From: Eopsaltria australis
Taxonomy: Eukaryota; Chordata; Aves; Passeriformes; Petroicidae
DNA: 64,000 nt
Direction: 5' to 3'
Assembly (NCBI GenBank): GCA_034509425.1
Contig: JAVTVJ010000069.1
Coordinates: 992,001 to 1,056,000, forward strand
This document shows, in pieces, positions 38,969-51,471 of the stretch. The notes beneath the pieces are model-generated. The model was not told the origin of the DNA. It worked only from the letters and a program-made list of their open reading frames with translations, and searched no databases. Numbering within the stretch: the first letter of the stretch is position 1; each line of letters begins with the position of its first letter. A program made the position numbers and the translations under genes.

Positions 38969-41148
38969 GTAAGTGAACTTCATGGCTTTAATATGTTATA
39001 AAGTCACTTTCTGATAACTTAAAGTTTTTTGCAATCTTTTAATAAACATTAACTATATTAACAGCTAAAAAATCTGTCTAGGTCCTGATTTTTTAAAAAA
39101 AGTCTGTATGATTTCAAGTCTTTCCTTCTCAAAACTGCTGCAATTTAGTAAGAAATGGGATCAGAAGCATTTGTTCCATTTGAATTGTTTAATATGCTGA
39201 AACCCGATTGCAAGCTAGTTGGGCAGAGCTTGCCTTCACCTCTGCTTTGGTAAGATTCATTAAAACATGAGAAATATAATGTATTGAGGATATGAATGAG
39301 CTTCCTATCACCATACTCAGCTGGTGTAAGACAGCATAATTCAATGCTGACTTTGCTTTACTACATATTCTGTTGTTTAGCTCTTTAACAGAAAACTGAA
39401 ACATAACTGAAAACTATTTATAGATCATAAGTTTGTTTAAGCAAACTGCTGTGACAGACAAAGCAGAGGGTTGTAGGTGTTAATGTTTTAAAATGAAGGA
39501 TGATTTGAGAGAGTTCCATGGCATGTTAATTTCAGTCAGCAATTCAGTTTAAGAGATTTCATTTGCACTACAAAATTTTCTTGGAAAAATCTCTTTACTT
39601 ACAACTCTTATCAACTAGGATATAGCCTAGTACTTGTAGTCCTTTTCACATTGTTGTTTTCATAGTGTTTTTCTAGTGATCACTCCTGTGTGATATCTCC
39701 TAAGCATTCCACTGATGGCATGCTTCTGCCCCTGTGGCAACTTGTTTATAATTTCAAGGACAGCACAATCATCTGGTGAGGGCATCATTCTTTGTATGGC
39801 TCTAACTGGAGGGAGACATGAGATGTGTCCCAAAATCTTGTATTGAAGTTTTGTGTTCCTTTCATTCAGGCTGTAAATGCTTAGGGTAAGATTTTATTTA
39901 TTTATTTTTTTCTTTCCTGTGCTTCCTGTTCTGAGTTACTGAGTTAACTGTGACTGTACAAATGACTTGCAGATACAGTGCTACTGACTTTTTTCTTGAC
40001 TGAATGATGCTTTTTTGGATGATGAAATATCAAAGGGAGGGAATCTGCATTTATGGGCATATTGACATTGAATCTTTTGCTATTTGCTTGTGTGACCCCA
40101 TGGTTTCACATCTAATTTTAATTTCTAATGCCTTCCTCATTTGCTGTAATATTATTCACTGTTAACAGTGTTTTGCTTTTCATGCAGGCTACAAAATATA
40201 TGCACATTGTAGTCTTCTTTGATTTTAACATCCCCCATGTTGGGCTGTATCTATTACTGCCACTTGCTACACTGGATTTCTTAGATCTGGCCTTTTATCT
40301 CTGTTTGCATTTCTCAGTTTCTTATCTCTAGACCATTCCTTTCTCTTCTGCTTGTTTCTTGCCAGCATCTTGTTATTGGCTGACCTGATACCCTTACTAC
40401 TGCTTATTGTTCATAAAGATGATCTTGGCAGCTACATTTTATTTGCCAGTTAGTTCATAGCCCATGAATGCTTCTTGAATGCCATTCTACATAACTCTGG
40501 CCTGATAATTTGTCTGTATCATCAAACTGCATCCTGTGATTATTTTTGTTTCTGAAATACCAAGATTTAGCTCTGAAGAAACAGTATATAAAAGTATGTT
40601 TTCTGTCTGGGATGCTAAATTTTTTTTGTTTTCTAGGCATTATATAAGTTGAGATCTCCTTATTTGAAAAGGAGTTCTTATTTAGGGGTGTGTTAACTAT
40701 TATCTTTCTGGGTAATTATTGATACATTTTCATTTGGATTTCTAAAACTTTACTGCAGCTATACCCACTATTTTTGATTTTTTTTTCTTTTCCTATTGAA
40801 CTACTGGTTTATTTAAAAATACACTTAATGGTTTTACTTGCGCACAAAACTTTTTGAAATTTCTTGACATTAAGAAGGTTTGCTAAAATTAAAGATGCTT
40901 TTGTGAAACATCTTCACCTTGAAGTGGCTGGGAATTATCTTAGCTGCACAGGGAAAAGGAAAACTGAGTAAATACTTTAAGCCAAAGATAAAGACTTCGG
41001 AATTTTCAAGGAAAGCTTTGCAGCACTAAGTTTCGACCTTAGCGCTGCAAAGCTTGTTGAAAGGTGGTTGTTGTTCTGTGCCACGTCCTCGCGACGTGAC
41101 TTTGCAAGTGTGCGTTGCTTCATGATGTTTCTTCTTCTTTTTCCGCAG
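38969..41148 (+). other. SKAP2: SKAP2 intron 2
   Basis: 2.18 kb, AT-rich, ending with the hairpin pair at 41004-41098 and a pyrimidine tract with a CCGCAG acceptor. Nothing else recognised. Confidence 0.85.
41004..41062 (+). ncRNA. 59-nt imperfect hairpin 5' of SKAP2 exon 3
   Basis: AAGCTTTGCAGC (41013-41024) pairs perfectly with GCTGCAAAGCTT (41044-41055). The inner CTAAG (41026-41030) pairs with CTTAG (41038-41042) across one A/C mismatch, closing a 7-nt loop. The outer TTTCAA (41004-41009) pairs with TTGAAA (41057-41062) across a 3/1 internal loop. That gives 23 Watson-Crick pairs. A second small inverted repeat (CACGTC 41082-41087 / GACGTG 41093-41098) follows. The structure is seen directly. 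Whether it is a pre-miRNA-like RNA, a splicing regulator of the adjacent microexon or a decayed palindromic transposon is not known. Confidence 0.4.
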
Positions 41149-41174
41149 TTATCCCCAAGAATTCCCGGAGAAAG
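41149..41174 (+). CDS. SKAP2: SKAP2 coding exon 3, 26-nt microexon (residues 52-60)
   Basis: Microexon between a strong pyrimidine tract ending CCGCAG and a consensus donor AAAG|gtgagt. With the flanking bases it encodes S-YPQEFPEK-E and matches the human segment IYLQEFQDKG. Phase is kept on both sides: 155 nt before it, 181 nt after it. Because 26 is not a multiple of 3, skipping this exon would shift the frame. It lies 86 nt downstream of a long intronic hairpin and at the edge of a GC-rich, CpG-bearing patch, both described separately. It is too short to be found by reading-frame length; it was located by homology and splice signals. Confidence 0.9.
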
Positions 41175-41345
41175 GTGAGTGCCGTGCCCTTTCCCCGCTG
41201 TTCCCTCCGCCCTGTGTTCCCAGTGCCGAGGCCGAGGGGGCTGGCGCCCCCTGCTGCGGCCGGCGGGGAACAGCGCCCGAGCGCCCGGGACGCGCTCATC
41301 CAGCGGGGCCGCTGCCGGCAGCGAGCACGGCACAGGGCGCTCGCT
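41175..41345. other. Small intragenic CpG-rich patch after exon 3
   Basis: About 170 bp with many CpG dinucleotides (for example CGGCCGGCGGGG, GCGCCCGAGCGCCCGGGACG), isolated inside AT-rich introns. It could be an alternative promoter, an insulator or enhancer, or simply a GC-biased spot. No first exon with clear splice signals was recognised in it. Confidence 0.5.
41243..41260 (-). promoter_or_regulatory. CTCF-like motif beside exon 3
   Basis: On the minus strand the site reads GCCGCAGCAGGGGGCGCC, against the common CTCF core CCAGCAGGGGGCGCT. It matches at CAGCAGGGGGCGC. It sits in a 170-bp GC-rich patch (about 41175-41345) just after the microexon in otherwise AT-rich introns. Confidence 0.5.
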
Positions 41346-41382
41346 GATGCAAGGATTAGTAAAATGGAAATGTAGCTCAGGG

Positions 41383-41444
41383 TTTAATATATAATGGAGC
41401 TTGTTATGAGCTTATTTATTGTAAGTTTAATATAAATGGAGCTT
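41383..41444. repeat. Near-identical 20-bp direct repeat
   Basis: TTTAATATATAATGGAGCTT (41383-41402) and TTTAATATAAATGGAGCTT (41426-41444) differ by one base gap. They lie just downstream of the CpG-rich patch. Confidence 0.6.
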
Positions 41445-43809
41445 TATTAGCAAGAGTGCAGCCTTGTGAAAGACCGTGTGATGTGCGTTTTTTTCCCCTA
41501 GAGGAAGTGTATGCAAAGTGGCCAGCTTAGGAGATAAAATTTTAACAGGGGTTACCTATTTCAGCCTTTTTTCTTAACGTTGCAAAAGTCTTCAATTCCA
41601 TAGTGATGTTTCTTTAACCTTTTAATAGGATCATCTTGTGGCAATATGATATTGGCTTTCGATCCACACTGAATGAATGTTTTCGTAGTGCAGCGGGAGC
41701 TCAGACCTTTAGCTGGAGAGGAGATGATTTAGTGTGCGAGTAATGAAAACTGAAGTGTGGGTTATCTATTGTCTTCTAGTGGAGTTTAAACAAAGCTGCA
41801 GAGTTCAGTTTAGAGAAGACTGAGGGGTTTGTTGCTACAGTGTTCTGTTCTGTAACTAAACCTGGAAGGGCTCTTATTTCCATGATGCTAATTCTTGAGG
41901 TCATGACCTATAGCCTGTGGATGCTGGTATGAGGGTCACAGTGTGAGGTCAAAAAAGCCTATGCAAAGCTTCACTTTTTGCAGTGCTTGAAGAGCTGTCT
42001 GTTTCTGGACAAGGAGGTTCAAATGTGTAGGCTACAGTGTGCCTTCTGAGAAAGTGAAAATATGTAAGTCATATTAGGCAAGTAATGTTATAACAAGGCA
42101 CAACAAGTTCATACATTTCTTATGCCTGTTTAAATCAAGTTATGCAGCCATAACAGTTCAACTGAAAGGGACAGTGCAACTTGAAACTTCCCCAAGATTC
42201 AAGATTGCCAAGATTCTGTAAACTCCAACTATGTGATTGTTTAAAAATTGTATTACAATAACTTGCTATTTTTTATATTGCGCCTTGGCACTGTTAAAGA
42301 AGATAAAAATGTAGTTTTCCTCTTCTCCTCACTGTCCATCAGAACTGAGTGTGGGAAAGTAAAATGTTATTTTATTAAGGAAATTACTAACGTGAAATTA
42401 GGTGGAGTGGTTGTTTCATTGTGAACTTATCTGACTTTGGGAGAGCATGTTTTTGAAGATTTAATAACTTCCTGAGGCTCTGACTCTGTAATAAGAATGA
42501 GACTTGCGCACAAAAAGCAGAGTTTGCATTTACTGCTTTGTGTAATTTGAAGGTCAAGAAAATTCTAGTCTATTTACTTTCTTCATTGGTAATTTGATTC
42601 AGAATTTCTTTTTCAATTCAACAAATTATTAACAAAAATGAGATTTCATTATCTCTAGCAAAATGGATGATTTGATTTATATATTCTGTAATTGTTGCTG
42701 CATAACTTGCTCTGATTTCTGTGAAAATTATATTCAGTCTTATTCTTTTCATTAGAGTACATTTGATTCTTAAGAAGGATATATTACCTTTTTAAAAATT
42801 CTCATGATGTATCTCTGGTTCAGGTCATAGAACTCTGTATAAATGCTGAGGCTTGCAAACATTGACACCTTAGTTTTCAGTATTTTTCAATAAAATGGAA
42901 GTAATATCATTGTTTTCTGTAAGCAAGGATACATTTCTCCAAATTAATGTGCATTTGCTGCATGCAGGAATATAAAAAGATTATGAGAAATAGGAGCCTG
43001 CACTTACTTGCAAAATATTTGAGGGAATGTGATTCAACGGTATGAGTTGTTGGTATAATTTCCAGAGTTCAAGAAGTGTGTGCTAAACTTTATTTGGTTG
43101 TGTCATTCTTACTTTAGGACTGTACAAATTAGGCGTGACTTTTGTAGGTGTAGAACAAAGGACTCATGTGGAGATAAGCAGTCAGATTCTTGGCCAGCTC
43201 CTGGTGTAACAAAGCAGAGGCAGCAGCTGAGGGAGGTCAACTTTTGTGCCCATTTTCATACCTCTGTGCACACCTAGACATTTGAAAAATGGAAAATTTG
43301 CAAAGTTTTGAAAACTCAGAAGGCAGTGGTGGACAGTTCCACCCCCTCCAGAGAAAGAAGAAATATCTCAACATATAAGGTGAAAAAAGGATAGCATCTT
43401 TTAGAAAAAAAAGGAGGGGTGGGAGCAGAAATGTGGAAACTACACTGAAACAAGCTAGGAAGAATAAAAAGTACTGTGTGTATTTAAACTCTGTATTTAC
43501 TGTTCCTGGTTTTGTGGTAGCAGTTACTCCATTTTAAAAATGTAAACAAAATAATCTCTGTTCTAGCTGAAAGGGAAGGTGAGGAATGGTTCATACTGTC
43601 ATGGTATGTTATTGTGGTATAGTAGTTATACTACATCAGTTGTTTTCAAGAATCTTGTGAGTTGTGACCTGTCATCCTTTCAGAAGCATCCAGACATTTT
43701 TTTGGAGGCTGAAAGAAGTGCACTAACACTTCCAAAATTCATATATTTCCTGTAGGGCATAATGATACTTGGCTCTGGTCTCTCAAACAGCAGCTCCTTC
43801 AGCTTGTGG

Positions 43810-43843
43810 GTTGTTCCACAAGGATTTGTTGTTCCACAAGGAT
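43810..43843. repeat. 18-bp-period direct duplication
   Basis: GTTGTTCCACAAGGAT occurs at 43810-43825 and again at 43828-43843 without mismatch, in intron 3. Confidence 0.8.
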
Positions 43844-46800
43844 GCTTTTCACTCCACTCTTACCACTGAATGTTCTGGAAGTTCCACTGACTTTGCATGT
43901 AGTGACTAGCTGGCTTGACTAAGCTATTTGTAAACTCTTGTTTTATGGGCTTTGGCCAATAATAGAGTATCCTGCCTATCCATAAGGATAAAGCAAGGAG
44001 GTTTGAAAGAATAATAATGAAAGAATAATTGAAGAGTGTGTGTGCAAGTAGAACCAGGCTCCTTAAAACAATAATCATCCATGTGCATCCTCGTCAGAAT
44101 GTGCATACATACTTCTTTGTAACCAGATTGGTGAATTTGAGGACTTTCTTGAATCCTCCTAGAAAGAAGCCTTCTGATGATGTCTGTCAGGTCAGAAAAT
44201 ATGCTGACAAAAGCATCTTTTGTGTTTATATAGACTGAAAAAAAATGAAGCTTTTGCATGTGAGAAGTGGGCTCACATGCAAGTGAAAGACACCAAATTA
44301 ATTGTATGGGAAAATATTTAATTCTTGTGTGTGCTGTGTTACCTGATTTAACACTGACTTTTACAGTTAAGTGTGTTGTTGATTTATGGATAAAGAAAGT
44401 TCATGTTGTTCTTATGACCAAAAAATTACAATTATATTTATATCCAATCCACTGATCTTTCATCAAAATTTTTTGAAGTTATTAGACATTTATTGTATCT
44501 ATTTTATTCTTAGATTGAAGAACTCTTAAGAAATGTCATTTTCTTAGACACTGCTGCCTTTTTTTTCTTTTAGCTTGACATATTTGACTCTTTATTTAAG
44601 CAGTTTAAGCAAAACAAAAAAGCTGTAGTCACACTCAGCGACCTGTTCTAGATTTCAGAATTGGGAAGAAACTTGAAAGTGAAGGTAATTTGCATACAAA
44701 TTTGATTTCATTTTTTACAAGACTAATATTCCACAAAGGGTATAAAAGTCTGAACTTTGTCAAAGATTCTGACTTAATACAGTTTTTGGCATTTCTCTGT
44801 TTTGAGATTAATTGAATCAGTACTGTGACTGCCAAAATGTTTAGTTAAAAGAACCTTGTTTTCAATTTGTGCTAAAAATAGTGCTAAAGTTGGCAGAAGC
44901 ACTCTAAGCTCTAGAAACTGTATTTGTGTTTGAAGTTCACTTGCCATCTGTTCTATGCATTTATTTTAGTAAAATATATATTTTCAATCACTTTTCACAA
45001 AATATTTTGGCTCAATGTTGAAAGTGAGACACCAAAAACACTAGCCAAATCGAGTCATACTATGGGAATTTGCAGAACCAGTTCCCCATAAAACACTCCA
45101 TGCACCCCATATCTGATCTGCAGCACTAAATTATGCTGAGAAGTATAACATGACATTTTCTAACTTGCATTTTTCACTCTGATAAAAACTGATGATGGTC
45201 CACTTTTGTTTTTATTTCACTGTAGCATAATAGAGGGTAAATCTGTGTCTTTGGAGCATTGGTGTCATTCACTATATAATTACTGGGAGCACCTGTAGGA
45301 AACCTTTAGATGACTCAGATGCTTCTGGCTCTTGACAGAGCAGAGTGTGTCTGGAGCCTGAGACGTCTGCTTCCTGAAAATAGTTAAGCTATTAGAGTAG
45401 CACTATATGCAAAGGATTTGTATATTTTTATTTTCTGTTTTTTTACAGAGGTGATATTTCCTTTTTATTTTTTCCCCCTTCTCTATGGTCTTTCTCAGGA
45501 AATGGCAGCAAGTAGGAGTCTCTTTGTAGTTGAAAAAGGGAGTCAGTATCTTGTGGTCACCAGAGCTGCATGTGCATGAGAGTTCTATATTTTAACACAC
45601 TTGAACTTTTTAGTCAAGAGCATAAATACATCACTGGTATTTAACCATAAATGGCAAAGATATGGCTTAGTTGTTACCCAGTTCTTTGAGGATCATCATG
45701 ACGTATTTCTGGGGAGACCATCAAATGCATTAAAAGTGTGCCAAATACCACTCTATCGCAGAAGTCTGGGAGATTTCACTGTAGGCAAGTCACTGTGTTG
45801 TCCCTTTCAGCTACACACAGCTGTTATCTGTGAAATGTCCATGCCAAGCGCAATTTCAAGTAACACAACCAGTGCAGCACAAAATGGTTTTGTCCTGATA
45901 TGCATCCTAAGAATGAGAGGCAACTCAGCAAGCAAAAGTTGCAGTCACTTTTCTTGCTTGAAGCGTATTTGCTTGCAAACTTGATGTTGTTTCAGTATTG
46001 TTTCAAGACATAGCTGCTAAAGAGTTTCTACTTGACCTTTACAAAACAAGCCATTAAAAATCATCATGTTAATAGGGGACCCTAGAAGGTCCTTCAGGAA
46101 TGAGTGTGTTGAAGCAGACTGCATGGCAAAGCATGCATTGAAAAATTGGTTGTCACAAGAATCCAGTCTTGCAGAGTGACTGGTGGATTGGGTCAGTAGC
46201 ATCTTAAAAATATGAGATGCCCCTATCAAGGGGCTAAAGTATACCTGTGGCAGCTTGAAAGCAGCTTTGTCTACTTGTTCTTATGAAAACCTGTGCAGTG
46301 AGAACCTTGCCTGATCTGCTTGATAGCTTCATCCAGTCCTTTGTTTGGTGGGTTCTTACTGCAGCAGAGATTGGACAGGAGGAACTGATTTCAACCTGCT
46401 GTGACTTGGGACCTTCTGAAATGGCAAGAAGCGGGGTGGTTTGACCTACATGTCTTTTTATTTTCCTGAGTTGTTTTATTTCTCTTATACTTGAGCAGTT
46501 TTAATGCATCATTCTGTCTAGACATTTTTAGAAGTAAATTGAAAGTGTTTAGTTATCTGAGGATGTGAGCTAGCAAGTCTCTAACAGAGGCATTGGCTGA
46601 AACATCTTGCTCTTTTTTAGAGTAAGTAGTGGAAGCAGTATCTTTAATGCTTAGGAATTCATTGTTATAATCTCAGTGTTGCAGAAGAAAATTAATTCTT
46701 GGGGGGGAAAAAAGTGGATTTTTTTAAGCTGGATTTTTATAATGTATCATGGTCTTATTCATTATTTTGAGTTTGTACCAACTAAATTTGTTGGGATTCT

Positions 46801-47813
46801 TCAGAATAGGGGATAGGAACTGAAGTACAGCCCTTGTTACAATGAAGAGAGTTTGTTTTGTGCTCCATTCCTAATGTAGTAAACTTTCCCTTTGGTATGC
46901 ATTATTTCCTGAATCAATAAATAAGCTGTAATGGAAAAGGTAGCATTTAATAAGAAATGACATTGTATGGGTTTTTTTACAGACATCATAAAATATTGAT
47001 TCTGCTATCAAACCTGTAAGAGATTAGTTTAAGTTGCAGAAACTGAAGAATAGGGTCAGTTCATGTACACATTTTTGTTATTGTGACTGTTAAATATCTA
47101 CCTTTAATTAACCCATTTTCCCCCCAGCTTTCAGATAAATCATATGGTATTCTGGGGAAACAAGAAACTATATTAATGAGCATCAACTCCATAATTATAC
47201 TTGTGGCTGCATAACAGGGACACATTCATGTCATTTCTTTAGGCAATAACTTTTGCAAAGAAGTATTTTTAAACTGGTCATTAATTTTATGACCATAGAA
47301 ATGAGATGCAAAATTTATGCTGTTGTCATTGGCATGGGTTCAAGGCACTACTGACATTATGTGTGATTGTAATGGAATGGCTGCCAACTAATGAGTCTAT
47401 AGACATTTTGTTTGAGCATGCTTTGCTTTTAGATGTTTGATTAGGCAGCAATGCTTTCAATTATGCCTGCAAATTGTATTGAATACATTTACCTGATGCC
47501 CATTGTTGCTTTGTAGTTTGGTTTTCTATTACATAAGTGCAAGTTGAATGCTTTTCTTTAATTTATTGATGCTTTTAGGGTGTATTTTTAGATACTTGGC
47601 ACCTGAAGAGAATAGTGGTTTGTGCTGCTCAACACTGACTCCTCTGACTGTTCAAGGAGTAATGCATGGAGCTTCAAATGCAGTTCTGAGTGCTCTTGCT
47701 CTGTAGGTGGAGTATAAACTTCAATGAAACACATTGATGGAGGAGCATGTTAAGTGGAGAAAGGGCAGATTACTCTGAGTGGGAATGTAGGAGATGGCAT
47801 AGGATCAACAGGA

Positions 47814-47846
47814 AGCCTCTCTGTGAACTAGCCTCTCTGTGAACTG
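47814..47846. repeat. 16-bp-period direct duplication
   Basis: GCCTCTCTGTGAACT is present twice head to tail in intron 3, separated by one base. Coordinates are good to a base or two. Confidence 0.7.
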
Positions 47847-48569
47847 TCAGGAGCAATATCTTTATGTATTAACAGCATACAGTCCTAAGATACCTTTTAA
47901 CCCTGAAGAAACTAGGAGGCAAAAACCCCAAGATTGATACCAGAAAGCAGTCCTCCTTTTTTGCCAGTACATGAACACATTGTGAAATGTTGCCTGTTAA
48001 AACACCAGAGCACAATGAGTCAGCTTTCCTATTGAAATGCCTGCAGTTCTTCTGTACAAATTAGATTATTTAAGAATTGTATTTTTCAGCATATAATACA
48101 AATTTATGAAAACTATTATTTACAGGATACTATTTTTATTTACTGTAAAATAAAAAAAGGGATTTTTTTTTGTTTAATCTAGTCCTTCATGAGTGCAGGT
48201 TGCTTGTACCTCTATCCAGAGTCTGCCAGCTATTATTCACATTTTTCATGTGAAGTGTGGATACCTAAGTGTAGTATTGTATGACATAGGATTGATATAT
48301 TGGTTTTGATTCTCTTTCTCAGTGAGGGCTTTTTTTTCATGGAAGTCTTCAAGTCTTCTTTAGGATTTAACATCTAGAAAATGCTTTGACAAATGCAAAG
48401 CACAGAGTGTGTAATTTCTTCATAATACTCTCAACACTTCTTTTTTTGGTTGTTTTCTTTTAAGAGCATTTTGAATTTGGGTATTCTAGACATAGAACAG
48501 AAACGTGTTTTATTATAAATCTACATTCAGTGTTGCCATGGTTTTGTTGTTTCAAATACAGTATATAAC

Positions 48570-49156
48570 TGTGTCATGGTTTTCATGCCAGGTGGCAACT
48601 AAAGTCCAGATAGTCCCTCACTCATTTGCCTTCCCTGGGATAGAGGAGATAATCAGAAGGGTAAAAGTGAGAAAACTCCTGGGTTGATATGAAGTTGATA
48701 TAATAGGTAAAGCAAAAGCTGTACACACAAGCAAGACATAACAAGGAATTCATTCATCACTTGCTGTGGGTAGGCAGGTGTTCAGCCATTTCCAGGAGAG
48801 CAGGACTTCATCACAAGTTACAGTGACTCAGAAAGACAAACATAATCACTCTAAACGTCCCCCACTTCTTCTTTTTCCCCCTTTATATGCTGAGCATGGC
48901 ATCATGTAGTATGGAGTATCCTCTTGTTCATCTGGGGTCAGCTGTCCTGGCTGTGTCCCCTCCTTTCTTGTGCACCCCCAGCCCCCTCACTGGTGAGGTG
49001 GTGTAAGAAGAAGAAAAGGTCTTGATTCTGTAAGCACTGCTCAGCAGTAACTAAAACATGCCTATTTTATCAACACTGTTTTTAGTATAAATTCAAAACA
49101 TAGCCTGATACCAGCTACTGTGAAAAAATTAACTCTATCCAAGCCAAACCTGCACA
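48570..49156 (+). mobile_element. Solo LTR of a bird endogenous retrovirus (ERVL-like)
   Basis: About 587 bp starting TGTGTCATGGTTTTCATGCC and ending CCAAACCTGCACA, the TG...CA ends of an LTR. Internal blocks such as GGTGTTCAGCCATTTCCAGG, ATATGCTGAGCATGGCATC, GGGGTCAGCTGTCCTGGCTG and AAGCACTGCTCAGCAGTAAC are those of a common neognath LTR family, as I remember it. A TATA-like TTTATATGC lies near 48892. No internal viral region or second LTR flanks it, so it is a solo LTR left by recombination. I do not see an intact target-site duplication. Class and orientation are from memory and less certain than the LTR call itself. Confidence 0.75.
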
Positions 49157-51471
49157 ATCTGGGATAAGTGTATGGTATGCCCTAAATATGTATGCATGTA
49201 TTAAAAAGTCCCTTGTTCCTAGGTCATCTGGTTTTTATATGAAAGTAAAGCACAGATGGTTACTGAATTTGAAATCCAAAGCATAATTGGAAAATGGTAG
49301 TATTGTGACTTAGTGGAAGAGCAAGTTAACAGTGCAGCTCTGCAAACTTACATAAGAGATTGTGTATTGCTGAGTAGGACAAAATCCTCTGGAGATGCTC
49401 TTTCTACATGTCTACTCACCTACTGGTCATCCACAGGTCTTATTCATTCAAATGTACTAAGGTTTGCCATTCAGCCCATGAATTATATGTGCTGGAGTGT
49501 GGTGTTTGTGAAATTGTTTTCTTCTAGAAATACAGCCTAATATTTAAAATTTATGCTGGCACTTTCATGAAGGTTAAATGATAACATGTTTATGCGTAGC
49601 TGATAAGAGGACATTTTTGATTGACAACCAGAGTTTACATATACACATATATTCTATTCATGCTAATACTAGTAAAAGTTTAGGACAGGAAAAGAGTGGA
49701 ACAATTCTGCCATTGTATAGGTTGTGAATATCATGTTTTCTCTTTTTATATGGAGTGTATAATCTAATAAAGATATATATAGGCAAAGAGAGGCAAGTGG
49801 TCTCTGGAATCTAAGTGTGAAAGATGATCATGCTGGTTATAAATAAGGCATAATATTTTCTGTTCATGTGCTGTCTGCTCTGTGTTTTTCTGTTTGGAGG
49901 AAGAGGTGCATTCTAGAGAGAAATAATTTACTTTTGATTGGTTTGACAGGTGTGATGAAGTGCAAATATTTTGATCAGATTAACACGATGACTGGCGTGC
50001 TACTGGAAGAGGGCTGTGTCAAAAATAGGTTGGAGTCAGGTTCAGATTCAGAGCAGTTGTTAAATGGCATGAGAGCTTGGAAGGAAGCTTTCCAAAGAAA
50101 AACATACTAAATTAATGAAGGGAAAGCCTAGCTAGTATTTGACAATCTTTGAATGCAAAAGAACTCCAGCAAAGCAGATATCAGGCTTTGTTGTTTTAAC
50201 TGAATGGAAAACTTGCTGTTCTTCACAAACAGCCATGGTGCTTTCTGGACATAGTCGCTGAATTTTCTGTGTATTTCCATTATTAAATGGGAGGGGGTAA
50301 AACTCAGACATGGTTAGGCAGTCCTAGTGATGAATGCAATTTCTGTGTCTGTGAAGAAGAATATTTTCACTATGCATGGGTTTATTTTGGATTCTTAGAA
50401 ATTAGTTTTCTCATCCAGTGCTCCAGAAGGGAACACATAAATAGAGAAGGATATTTGGTTGTCTCTGGAAAGCTTTTTGTGTATATGTCTACCAAAAGGC
50501 AATGCTTGAACTATTTATTATTACATGGTTTTCAAGAAATTTAATCTGTTGGAGCATCAACTTTATGATTCTGGTCTGATGATTTTTGTCGTATTTAGTT
50601 TTTTCTCCTTCACCAAGATTTTATTTATTTTCTTTAGGAGCAATGCAGCCTGTTATTTTTCTCCCTCTTCTTTACCTAGATGTGTTAAACATATCTGAGA
50701 AAATATACTGAGTTTCGGGAAGAAGAAATTGAATTTTGCCTAATTAGGTGAAAGCCTCAACTAATACTGATTTCACTATATCTTTCCCAGACCTTCATGC
50801 TTATGCATGGCACTGATCAGAGTGTGTTAGATTAGCTGATAATGTAGATTTTGTATCTATTGTAGTGGGGCTCTCAGTTGGGCAAGAAATTCATTAACAG
50901 AATGCTGCATTAAGCCACAGGTTCATACCAGGTGCTGCCAGACAGCGATTCCACTTCTAGTTTCATGGGAGGAATACCACACAATTTTGCAAGGCTATGC
51001 CGAATTATAGGGAAGAAAAGTAAAAGTGGGCAGAGGTCACTACTGCCAACAGTAGTTTGGCATTTCCTGGGAGGGAAGTTGCTGCAGCTCCATTCCACAC
51101 TAGGACAGGCAGAACTTTGGAGCCTGGTGCTCTCTTTTTTTCTTTCCGCCAGTGTTTTCTCTTTCCCACCTCTTTGCTGTGGCGTTTCTTGCCCCCCTCG
51201 TGAGAAGCTGCCAGCTGTGCAGTGCTGGGAGCAGGTTCATTATATGACAGCGTTTAGGGAAACCGCTCCAGCAGCATTTACGCATCAGGTCAGAAGGTAG
51301 CCCTAGAGCAGCATCACTCACAGCTGCACTGAAGCCTACGAGTGTCCATGAGAAACAGGATTTTTTCAGTCCCAGATAAGAATTAGTATCCTCCTTACTA
51401 TCAGAAGTACTTTTATTCCGTGTGTTTTTGTGATAGGCTATTTAATTAGCAATGTATATTGACTTTTGCAG

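Larger units (their letters stand above)
41175..51471 (+). other. SKAP2: SKAP2 intron 3
   Basis: 10.3 kb. It holds the CpG-rich patch and CTCF-like motif at its start, two short duplications and the solo LTR. The 127-codon open frame at 45601-45984 and a GC-richer stretch at 50920-51345, ending about 130 bp before exon 4, are unrecognised. Confidence 0.85.

Noticed and set aside
45601..45984. 127-codon open frame in intron 3
   Set aside because: No recognisable homology and no intron-exon support. Kept only as intron content; a decayed transposon is possible but not shown.
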